Assembly (NCBI GenBank): GCA_964600845.1
Contig: CAZRJW010000035.1
Location: 1 to 8,438, forward strand
Length of the DNA stretch: 8,438 bases
Direction: 5' to 3'
Source of the DNA: JAGOTP01 sp964600845
Lineage (GTDB): Bacteria; Patescibacteriota; Patescibacteriia; 2-12-FULL-60-25
Shown here one piece after another: positions 1 through 4,998 of this stretch; positions within the stretch are counted from its first letter, which is position 1; each line of letters begins with the position of its first letter. Made by a program: the position numbers and the translations under genes. A model generated the notes under the pieces. That model searched no databases. It was not told the origin of the DNA and was given only the letters and a program-made list of their open reading frames with translations.

Positions 1-659
1 ATGTGATTATCTCTGCTCCCGCGAAAGGCGACGATGTTCCCACGCACGTCATGGGGGTGAACCAGAAATCGGCAGGGAAGTCAGCGATTATCAATAACGC
101 GAGCTGTACCACGAACTGTATTACGCCAGTGATGGCGATTTTAGAAGAGACGTTTGGGATTAAGCGCGCCATGATGACAACCGTGCATTCGTACACAGCG
201 ACTCAAGTCTTGCAGGATGCGCCTTCGAAAGATTTGCGTGAAGCGCGAGCTGCGGCGCAGAATATCGTGCCGACAACCACTGGAGCAGCGATTGCAACGA
301 CTAAGGTGATCCCGGCACTCAAGGGGCTGTTCGATGGTTTGTCTGTGCGTGTTCCAACGCCAGTCGTGTCGTTGTCTGATATGACGGTGCTCTTGAAAAA
401 GAAAACAACGGTTGAAGAATTGAACGCCGCCTTTGTGAAGGCGGCCAAGTCAGCGCGCTGGAAGGGGATTTTGGAAACGACTGATGAACCGCTCGTTTCG
501 TCAGATTTTATCGGCAATCCCGCCTCAGCGATTGTGGATCTTGGGCTGACGCGCGTGATTCAAGGAGACTTCGTCAAAGTGGTCGCTTGGTATGACAATG
601 AATGGGGCTATGCGAATCGCTTGGTTCAGATGGCGCTAGAGGTGGGGAAGAGTCTGTGA
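1..659 (+). CDS. gap: Glyceraldehyde-3-phosphate dehydrogenase, type I (5' truncated by window edge)
   Basis: This glycolytic enzyme oxidises glyceraldehyde-3-phosphate with NAD(P)+ and phosphate to 1,3-bisphosphoglycerate, the substrate of the PGK encoded downstream. Codons run from base 3, and 218 residues are present. The first visible codon, GTG, is an internal valine just before IISAPAKGDD, not a start. The active-site segment NASCTTNC places the catalytic Cys at visible residue 35. The catalytic His lies in TTVHSYTATQ at residue 62, exactly 27 residues on, as for Cys149/His176 in the family. Other family blocks are RAAAQNIVPTTTGAA, RVPTPVVSLSDMTV and the C-terminal WYDNEWGYANRL. By alignment to the usual numbering about 114 N-terminal residues, including the Rossmann dinucleotide-binding loop, lie outside the window, so NAD versus NADP preference cannot be read. 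The TGA stop overlaps the GTG start of the next gene. Identification is very secure. Confidence 0.97.
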   Translation, partial: VIISAPAKGDDVPTHVMGVNQKSAGKSAIINNASCTTNCITPVMAILEETFGIKRAMMTTVHSYTATQVLQDAPSKDLREARAAAQNIVPTTTGAAIATTKVIPALKGLFDGLSVRVPTPVVSLSDMTVLLKKKTTVEELNAAFVKAAKSARWKGILETTDEPLVSSDFIGNPASAIVDLGLTRVIQGDFVKVVAWYDNEWGYANRLVQMALEVGKSL

Positions 660-1549
660 ACCTGCATGCGCGCGGGTGGAAGCGCTTTCTGTTTGAGAGT
701 GCGTTTTGGATACTTGTTGCGTTCTGTTTTGGATTGTGTGCGCTTGGCTGGGGACTTCAGTGGATTCCACTTTTTGTTCTCGGTCTGATCGGACTCGGGG
801 TATTGGTCTATGGAGGGTTTGTTGAGCCGAAACTTGTCCAGACAACAATGTATTCCTTAGGAGAAGGAGAGAAAAGACTGCGCTTGGTTTTTCTGTCAGA
901 TTTTCACGCAGGCGTAAAAAAACAACGAGCCTTTTATCAGCGCATCGCAGAACGTGTATCTACTCTTGAGCCCGATCTTCTCGTGTTAGGTGGAGACTTT
1001 GTCGATGAGTGTGCTGAGGATATCGGTGTGCTTGCGCCGATTCTCGACTTACGTCCGACGCTCGGGACACGGTTCGTGTTGGGAAATCATGATTTCTTCG
1101 ACGATCCAAAAAAAGTTACAGCTCAATTGGTGAAAGCGGGTGCGCGCGATCTTACGAACCAGTCGGTTGCATTCAAACTGACGGACGCGGAATCGCTCGA
1201 GCTCGTTGGTCTCGATGATTCGCTCCACGGTTCACCGGACCTTCGTTTGGCGGAAAAACCAAAGCAAGGGATGCGCGTGATCGTGATGCACGAGCCAGAC
1301 TTATTACTGGATCTCCCCGAAGGCTGTGCGGATCTCATATTACTCGGGCATACGCATGGCGGGCAGATCCGTTTACCGATCTATGGGCCGCTCGTCGGCT
1401 TGCCACAAGTCATCTCACAGACGCTCGATGCCGGCGAAAGAAGCTGGAAAAAGATGCGGGTGATTATTTCGCGTGGGATTGGAGAGGCGCTGGTGCGTGC
1501 CCGACTGGGCGTGCGACCCGAAATTGTCGTTCTAGATGTGAAGAAATAG
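656..1549 (+). CDS. Membrane-anchored metallophosphoesterase (YkuE/YaeI-like)
   Basis: This is a calcineurin-like metal-dependent phosphoesterase of 297 residues. I chose the GTG at 656 because it overlaps the gap stop codon as GTGA, a classic translational-coupling arrangement, with purine-rich GGGGAAG 5 nt upstream. An in-frame ATG at 602 would lie deep inside gap. Two hydrophobic segments (about residues 16-34 and 36-55) precede the catalytic domain and should hold it at the membrane. The full metal-binding set is visible: SDFHAG (D82, H84), GGD (D114), GNHD (N144, H145), MHEPD (H212) and GHTHGGQ (H232, H234). Relatives of the YkuE/YaeI type act on phosphodiester substrates at the cell envelope, but the substrate here cannot be read from sequence. 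Which side of the membrane the domain faces depends on whether the two segments form a hairpin. Family assignment is strong and the specific role is unknown. Confidence 0.92.
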   Translation: MNLHARGWKRFLFESAFWILVAFCFGLCALGWGLQWIPLFVLGLIGLGVLVYGGFVEPKLVQTTMYSLGEGEKRLRLVFLSDFHAGVKKQRAFYQRIAERVSTLEPDLLVLGGDFVDECAEDIGVLAPILDLRPTLGTRFVLGNHDFFDDPKKVTAQLVKAGARDLTNQSVAFKLTDAESLELVGLDDSLHGSPDLRLAEKPKQGMRVIVMHEPDLLLDLPEGCADLILLGHTHGGQIRLPIYGPLVGLPQVISQTLDAGERSWKKMRVIISRGIGEALVRARLGVRPEIVVLDVKK

Positions 1550-1556
1550 CCACATC

Positions 1557-1585
1557 TCGACACTCGAACGAGAATTCGTTAGCCT
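1557..1585 (+). promoter_or_regulatory. Possible ppa promoter
   Basis: TCGACA (1557-1562) and TAGCCT (1580-1585) are separated by exactly 17 nt. The -35 box matches consensus at 5 of 6 positions, but the -10 box at only 3 of 6. Transcription would begin close to the ATG at 1595, giving a very short or absent leader, which fits the lack of any Shine-Dalgarno sequence there. Confidence 0.3.
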
Positions 1586-1594
1586 AGATCCACT

Positions 1595-2143
1595 ATGAAA
1601 GGCATCAACCTCTACCATCAAGTTCCTTGTGGGACGCCAGAGACGTTTAACGTTGTCGTTGAAGTTGTGAGGGGGACATCCAATAAGATCGAATATGACG
1701 AGGAGGGCGGCTACTTCAAACTGGATCGCGTGCTCCACCAGCCAACGTTCTATCCTTTTGACTACGGCTTTGTTCCACAGACGCACTCTGGGGACGGAGA
1801 TGCGCTCGATGTGTGTCTTTTGCTCACGCATAACACCTTCCCGGGCTGCGTCGTAAAGGCACGCGCGATTGGGTTGCTCCGTACTTCAGATCAAGATGGT
1901 TCAGATGATAAAATCATTGCCGTGCCTATCTCAAAAGTCGATCCACGATTTGAGGAAGTTCAGACGATTGAAGATCTGCCAGCACATGTCCGTGAAGAGT
2001 TCCTGATGTACTTCAAGGAATACAAGAAGCTTGAAAAGGCCAAGTACGACAAAATCATCATCGAAGGCTTCAAGGATTTGGAAGAGACAAAGGCGGTTAT
2101 CCAGAAGGCGATGGACGCCTACTCGTCAGAAAGCCACGTCTAA
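1595..2143 (+). CDS. ppa: Inorganic pyrophosphatase, family I (soluble)
   Basis: It hydrolyses pyrophosphate to two phosphates in the cytoplasm, pulling nucleic acid and aminoacyl-tRNA synthesis forward. The protein has 182 residues, close to the usual 170-180 for bacterial family I enzymes. Recognisable positions are E23, K31 and E33 in the SNKIEYD block, R45, Y57 in PFDYGFVP, the metal-binding signature DGDALDV (D67, D69, D72), and the later acidic stretch SDQDGSDDK. The signature normally has Pro or Glu where this protein has Ala70; the three aspartates are intact. The ATG at 1595 is the only sensible start. It has no Shine-Dalgarno sequence and sits 45 nt after the metallophosphoesterase stop. 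The gene ends before a strong hairpin terminator, so it probably forms its own unit or the end of the gap operon. Confidence is high. Confidence 0.96.
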   Translation: MKGINLYHQVPCGTPETFNVVVEVVRGTSNKIEYDEEGGYFKLDRVLHQPTFYPFDYGFVPQTHSGDGDALDVCLLLTHNTFPGCVVKARAIGLLRTSDQDGSDDKIIAVPISKVDPRFEEVQTIEDLPAHVREEFLMYFKEYKKLEKAKYDKIIIEGFKDLEETKAVIQKAMDAYSSESHV

Positions 2144-2163
2144 AAAGTCGAGCTGGATAAAAG

Positions 2164-2202
2164 AGACGCCACGCACTTTTCGGTGCGTGGCGTCTGTGTT
2201 TT
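2164..2202 (+). terminator. Rho-independent terminator after ppa
   Basis: A perfect 13-bp stem (2164-2176 pairing with 2183-2195) with loop TTTTCG is followed by TGTGTTTT. It lies 20 nt after the ppa stop. The final T-run merges with a -10-like TTTACT just before the next start codon. Confidence 0.85.
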
Positions 2203-2205
2203 ACT
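2200..2205 (+). promoter_or_regulatory. Possible -10 element for the deoxyribosyltransferase-like gene
   Basis: TTTACT (4 of 6 to TATAAT) ends 7 nt before the ATG at 2213, so a transcript would start at or next to the start codon. No -35 box is seen at the right spacing, where the terminator loop lies. The box is formed by the tail of the upstream terminator. This is weak evidence on its own, but the placement resembles that at the SDR and pgk starts. Confidence 0.25.
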
Positions 2206-2212
2206 GGCTCTT

Positions 2213-2590
2213 ATGAAAATCACCTTGTGTGGCAGCATGACGTTTTTAGATGAAATAAAAGCGCTTGAGGAGCGGCTCGTCTTTCAAGGGTATGAGGTGC
2301 GCCGACCGGAGATAGTGTGGAAAAAAGATGAAGCACTGTGTCCACCTGAAAAGAAGGCAGAAGCGATCCGCGAGCATTTTGCGAAAATACAGTGGGCAGA
2401 CGCAATTGCTGTTATAAATCCAGAAAAGAAAGGGACCGCTGGGTATATCGGCGGGAACACGCTTATGGAAATGGCGCTCGCGTTTCATCTGGAAAAGGAA
2501 ATCTATCTTATGCATGACATTCCAGAAGTATCCTATCGGGAAGAGATCCTAGGGATGCTGCCAAGGAAGCTCGAAGAACTCCTTGCCTGA
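2213..2590 (+). CDS. Nucleoside 2-deoxyribosyltransferase-like protein
   Basis: A small protein of 125 residues resembling the nucleoside 2-deoxyribosyltransferase / deoxynucleotide N-hydrolase fold. Members of that superfamily cleave or exchange the glycosidic bond of (deoxy)nucleosides or nucleotides in salvage and pool cleaning. Visible features are an N-terminal beta strand with a glycine turn (KITLCGSMTF), an acidic residue in WADAIAVINP (D63, N69), and YIGGNTLMEMALAF, in which E86 sits where family members place the catalytic glutamate. The C-terminal half (KEIYLMHDIPE) fits the last strand of the fold. I chose the ATG at 2213 because the in-frame ATG at 2183 lies inside the terminator hairpin. 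There is no Shine-Dalgarno sequence. Assignment to the superfamily is likely; transferase versus hydrolase activity and the substrate cannot be decided. Confidence 0.75.
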   Translation: MKITLCGSMTFLDEIKALEERLVFQGYEVRRPEIVWKKDEALCPPEKKAEAIREHFAKIQWADAIAVINPEKKGTAGYIGGNTLMEMALAFHLEKEIYLMHDIPEVSYREEILGMLPRKLEELLA

Positions 2591-2594
2591 TCCT

Positions 2595-2623
2595 TTGTCG
2601 GCTTTTCGCTGAGCTGGTATGAT
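2595..2623 (+). promoter_or_regulatory. Promoter of the FAD/NAD(P) oxidoreductase gene
   Basis: TTGTCG (2595-2600, 4 of 6) and TATGAT (2618-2623, 5 of 6) lie exactly 17 nt apart, and TGG directly before the -10 makes an extended -10. Initiation about 7 nt downstream would give a leader of only a few bases before the ATG at 2636. This is the best-formed promoter in the window. It starts 4 nt after the preceding stop codon. Confidence 0.6.
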
Positions 2624-2635
2624 CTGTGCATTCCT

Positions 2636-3370
2636 ATGAGCGTCCCTCCTGTCCTTCAAGTAAATCGGTATGTCGTCGAAGAATTGATTTGGGAAAGCGT
2701 GAATGTCTTTACGTTGAAGTTGAGTGCGGAGCAGGGATCGCCACTGACATTTACCGCTGGGCAGTGGGTGTATCTGCATTTATTGAGTCAGGATGGAACC
2801 TCTTGGGGGCGTGCGGCCTTCTCGCTCGCGTCTGCGCCAAGTGAATCAAAAGAGCGTCTTCAGCTCGCGGTGAAAATTGAAAAAGACTTTACGAAAAAAG
2901 CAGGACAGCTGCAGCCTGGAGATGCGGTCGGTATCCAGGGACCCTTTGGTGTCTTCACCTTGCCAGAGCAAGCGCCGAAGCTTGTGATGTTCGCAGGAGG
3001 GATCGGGATTGCCCCCTTCCGCAGCATGATTCGAGAGGTCTTGGCGCGTCAGCTGCCGATCGAGATGGTGCTCTTCTACTCGAACCGCTTCATTGAAGAA
3101 TCCGTCTTCTTTGAGGAATTGGACGACTTCGCGCTACAGTCATCAAAGTTCAAGGCGGTTTGTACCCTGACCGGGGGAGATCTTTCTAGTGATTGGAAGG
3201 GGGAGAGCGGGCGTTTTGATCAGGTCATGTTCGATAAGCATTGTTCAGATAGCCCAGATACGGTCTATCTGATGTGCGGTCCAGAGGCCTTTATGGAGCA
3301 GGTGAAGGCGGTTCTGGCTGGGAAGGGGATCGACGTCAAAACGCGCTTAAAAAAGGAGCTCTTTGGCTGA
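2636..3370 (+). CDS. Ferredoxin-NADP reductase-family flavoprotein
   Basis: A 244-residue cytoplasmic oxidoreductase with the two-domain FNR fold. It passes electrons between NAD(P)H and a partner via FAD. The N-terminal beta-barrel (about residues 6-105) carries FTAGQWVYLHL, the flavin-binding block RAAFSLAS (R59, S63, S66) and GPFG (102-105). The C-terminal nucleotide domain carries AGGIGIAPFRSM (120-131) for the pyridine nucleotide, and CGPEAFMEQV from residue 214. The flavin motif reads R-x-x-F-S where the usual form is R-x-[YF]-S, a one-residue shift worth noting. No iron-sulphur or globin domain is fused, so the partner is separate and none is encoded nearby. The gene has its own promoter and no Shine-Dalgarno sequence. 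Family confidence is high; the physiological partner (ferredoxin, flavodoxin or other) is unknown. Confidence 0.9.
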   Translation: MSVPPVLQVNRYVVEELIWESVNVFTLKLSAEQGSPLTFTAGQWVYLHLLSQDGTSWGRAAFSLASAPSESKERLQLAVKIEKDFTKKAGQLQPGDAVGIQGPFGVFTLPEQAPKLVMFAGGIGIAPFRSMIREVLARQLPIEMVLFYSNRFIEESVFFEELDDFALQSSKFKAVCTLTGGDLSSDWKGESGRFDQVMFDKHCSDSPDTVYLMCGPEAFMEQVKAVLAGKGIDVKTRLKKELFG

Positions 3371-3373
3371 ACC

Positions 3374-3402
3374 TTGCCAAGGAGGTGGGTATCCGGTATT
3401 TT
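3374..3402 (+). promoter_or_regulatory. tRNA-Ile promoter
   Basis: TTGCCA (3374-3379, 5 of 6) and TATTTT (3397-3402, 4 of 6) are separated by exactly 17 nt. Initiation near 3409 would leave a 5' leader of about 16 nt before the mature tRNA at 3425. The -35 lies in a short inverted repeat, CCTTGCCAAGG (3372-3382). Confidence 0.55.
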
Positions 3403-3424
3403 ACCTGCGCAAATGCCGGTCTGC

Positions 3425-3501
3425 GGGCGTGTAGCTCAGTTGGTTAGAGCGTTACACTGATAATGTAAAGGTCGATGGTTCGACTCCATCCACGCCCACC
3501 A
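3425..3501 (+). tRNA. trnI: tRNA-Ile (anticodon GAT), CCA encoded
   Basis: The 77-nt sequence folds as a complete cloverleaf. The acceptor GGGCGTG pairs with CACGCCC, and the D stem is GCTC/GAGC. The anticodon stem TTACA/TGTAA encloses the loop CTGATAA (anticodon GAT, reading ATC and ATT). The T stem GATGG/CCATC encloses TTCGACT. The discriminator base is A and the CCA end is encoded in the DNA. It stands alone between two protein genes with its own promoter and terminator, not in an rRNA spacer, where tRNA-Ile(GAT) is often found. Confidence 0.98.
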
Positions 3502-3538
3502 CAAAGAACGTCTCCGAAAGGGGACGTTCTTTGCTTTT
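3502..3538 (+). terminator. Terminator of the tRNA-Ile transcript
   Basis: A 14-bp stem (3502-3515 with 3520-3533, including one G-T wobble) is closed by a GAAA tetraloop of GNRA type and followed by CTTTT. It begins immediately after the encoded CCA, so the 3' trailer to be trimmed is essentially the terminator itself. Confidence 0.85.
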
Positions 3539-3553
3539 GGAATCCGAGAGCGA

Positions 3554-3570
3554 TACGATCTGAATATCAT
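3554..3570 (+). promoter_or_regulatory. Possible -10 elements of the SDR gene
   Basis: Two candidates are seen. TATCAT (3565-3570, 5 of 6) ends 6 nt before the ATG at 3577, predicting a leaderless transcript. TACGAT (3554-3559, 4 of 6) has TTGCTT (3531-3536, 3 of 6) 17 nt upstream within the tRNA terminator tail, predicting a leader of about 11 nt. No Shine-Dalgarno sequence lies before the ATG. Confidence 0.35.
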
Positions 3571-3576
3571 ACGTCT

Positions 3577-4308
3577 ATGTCTCCTACAGTTCTTGTCACA
3601 GGTGCTTCACGTGGAATTGGTTGTGCAACGGCTGAACTCTTGCTCGCACGCGGATATACGGTCCATGGGACCTATTGTAAGAGCCGTGAAGAAGCGGAGG
3701 CAGTTGCCGAGCGCTATCCGAATTTTCACTTTCATCAGGCGGATTTTACCGATCCAGTATCTGTCGACGCATTGCTGAAAGAACTTGAAGAGATTCAGTT
3801 TCAAGGAATCGTAAACAACGCCGGGATCTTTGAAATGGATGGGTTTGCGGACTGGGATGTAGCGGTATGGCGATCGATATTTGAAGTGAACTTACATGCG
3901 CCGATGCGGATCGCAATGGGTTTGAGAGACCAACTTGTCTCAGGTGGATCGATCGTAAATATCTCGAGCCGAGATGGAATGGTGGGAAGCTTTCACTCGA
4001 TGGCGTACTCTGCTTCGAAGGCGGCTCTGATCAATCTTACAAAAAGTCTTGGGAATAATTTCGGTCTAAAAAATATACGTGTAAACGCACTTGCTCCGGG
4101 ATGGATTAATACGGGGATGGCAACGCCAGAATCCTATCAAGCGGTTGAGATCACTCCCTTAAAAAGAAATGGAACACCGGAAGAAGTCGCAAAGCTCGTA
4201 GCCTTTCTCTTGAGTGATGAGGCGAGCTTTATCAATGGCGAAACAATTTCAATTGATGGAGGATTTGGGAATGTTGATTACATCATGCTCCAAGAATCGA
4301 AGCGGTAA
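3577..4308 (+). CDS. Short-chain dehydrogenase/reductase (SDR, classical type)
   Basis: A 243-residue NAD(P)-dependent oxidoreductase with a single Rossmann domain. The nucleotide-binding motif TGASRGIG is at residues 8-15 and NNAG at 80-83. The catalytic tetrad is N105, S131, Y144 and K148 (YSASK). APGWINTGM follows, and the C-terminal INGETISIDGGFG closes the fold as in FabG-like enzymes. Arg12 in the glycine-rich loop is often associated with NADP use, which is only suggestive. I chose the ATG at 3577 because it starts two residues before the first beta strand; the upstream in-frame ATG at 3475 lies inside the tRNA. No fatty-acid synthesis genes are nearby, so calling it FabG would be unsafe. 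Substrate unknown; family assignment very secure. Confidence 0.94.
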   Translation: MSPTVLVTGASRGIGCATAELLLARGYTVHGTYCKSREEAEAVAERYPNFHFHQADFTDPVSVDALLKELEEIQFQGIVNNAGIFEMDGFADWDVAVWRSIFEVNLHAPMRIAMGLRDQLVSGGSIVNISSRDGMVGSFHSMAYSASKAALINLTKSLGNNFGLKNIRVNALAPGWINTGMATPESYQAVEITPLKRNGTPEEVAKLVAFLLSDEASFINGETISIDGGFGNVDYIMLQESKR

Positions 4309-4349
4309 AGGTAATATTCTGTAGAGGGAAGGCTCCTCCAAAATCCAAG

Positions 4350-4383
4350 TTTAAGATTATACTGTAAATAGTATAATCTTAAA
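4350..4383. repeat. Perfect AT-rich inverted repeat between convergent genes
   Basis: Bases 4350-4362 pair perfectly with 4371-4383 (13 bp), with one further T-A pair inside and a loop of about 6 nt. Each arm contains TATAAT read outward (4372-4377 on plus and the mirror on minus). It has no T-run on either side, so it is not a typical intrinsic terminator. It lies 41 nt after the SDR stop and just before the GC-rich terminator at 4390. Confidence 0.8.
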
Positions 4384-4389
4384 TAATAG

Positions 4390-4423
4390 AAACGCGCCCC
4401 TTTGGTGGGGCGCGTTTTTATTT
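4390..4423. terminator. Bidirectional terminator between SDR and lipoprotein genes
   Basis: An 11-bp stem (4390-4400 with 4407-4417) with a GC-rich core and loop TTTGGT is followed on the plus strand by TTTTTATTT. On the minus strand it is followed by a weaker TTTCTATTATTT. Placed between convergent genes, it can end both the SDR transcript and the minus-strand lipoprotein transcript. Confidence 0.85.
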
Positions 4424-4433
4424 CGTACCTTCT

Positions 4434-4970
4434 CTAAAACATCACTGGAATATTCAGTACGTGTACTGGCGATCCGTCTTGGGCAGAGGCTTCGTAGAAG
4501 CGGAGCGTTCCGGTTGCGTAGCCTGCAGGAATGGTGACGGCTTGTGACAAGACAAATGGTCCTGGCTGACCGATGTCTGGGGCAGAAGCCATCAGAGTGC
4601 CTTGAGCGATTTGTTGGTTCGCTGGCCCAAGAAGCGTCCACTGGAAGGTGCTCTCGAAGGCGATGGCTGTTCCAGAAGCGGTGACGGGTGATTGAATAAG
4701 GCTATTTACGAGTGTGCTTGGAACACAGATAAAGTTTTGTGTGTCACAAACGGTCCCTGTGGGACGTGGGCGTACGGTCGGGGCAATTTCTGGAAAGCTG
4801 GGAGCGGCAATAGTGCTGGTGGGCGTCGTGACGGGTTGAGTGGAGATGGGTGTTGGACTTGGCGTCTGTTCTGCTCCAGGTGAAGGTGTATTGGTTGCGC
4901 AGCCTGCTCCAAGCAATGTCACACAAAGCAGCGTCGCTGCGTAGGTAGGGAGGGAAGAGAGATAGCGCAT
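4434..4970 (-). CDS. Gmad2-domain lipoprotein
   Basis: A predicted envelope lipoprotein of 178 residues. The N-terminus has a signal peptide (R2, a hydrophobic core at about 10-21) ending in LLGAGC, with the lipid-modified Cys at residue 24. The lipobox has Gly at -3, where Leu/Val/Ile is usual, so it is slightly atypical. Residues 25-70 form a Pro/Thr/Ser-rich linker. The C-terminal part, from about residue 88 (LIQSPVTASGTAIAFESTF) to LNIPVMF, matches the Gmad2 immunoglobulin-like domain, with the diagnostic GTLRFYEASAQDGSP near the end. Gmad2 domains occur with sporulation/germination GerM proteins and alone as surface lipoproteins in many uncultured bacteria; the ligand is unknown. There is no Shine-Dalgarno sequence before the ATG. 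The gene is divergent from pgk. Fold assignment is fairly secure. Confidence 0.88.
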   Translation of the reverse strand: MRYLSSLPTYAATLLCVTLLGAGCATNTPSPGAEQTPSPTPISTQPVTTPTSTIAAPSFPEIAPTVRPRPTGTVCDTQNFICVPSTLVNSLIQSPVTASGTAIAFESTFQWTLLGPANQQIAQGTLMASAPDIGQPGPFVLSQAVTIPAGYATGTLRFYEASAQDGSPVHVLNIPVMF

Positions 4971-4978
4971 ATGCGTTT

Positions 4979-4992
4979 TAGTATACTATACT
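4979..4992. promoter_or_regulatory. Divergent promoter core shared by lipoprotein gene and pgk
   Basis: The perfect palindrome TAGTATACTA (4979-4988) supplies a TATACT -10 box on both strands (plus 4982-4987, minus 4985-4980). A second plus-strand TATACT at 4987-4992 ends 6 nt before the pgk ATG at 4999. The minus-strand box ends 9 nt before the lipoprotein ATG at 4970. Both starts would then be leaderless or nearly so. No clear -35 box is seen in either direction. Confidence 0.6.
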
Positions 4993-4998
4993 TGTCCC

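Noticed and set aside
602..655. ATG start of the metallophosphoesterase inside gap
   Set aside because: It would overlap gap by 58 nt over conserved GAPDH C-terminal codons and adds a non-conserved segment before the membrane helices. The GTG at 656 has the GTGA overlap.
3379..3386. Perfect Shine-Dalgarno-like AAGGAGGT between the flavoprotein gene and the tRNA
   Set aside because: No start codon with a usable open frame follows at suitable spacing. It lies within the spacer of the tRNA promoter and is probably chance.
3475..3576. Upstream extension of the SDR reading frame to an ATG at 3475
   Set aside because: The extension lies in the tRNA T arm and the terminator, and adds residues before the Rossmann strand that have no family counterpart.
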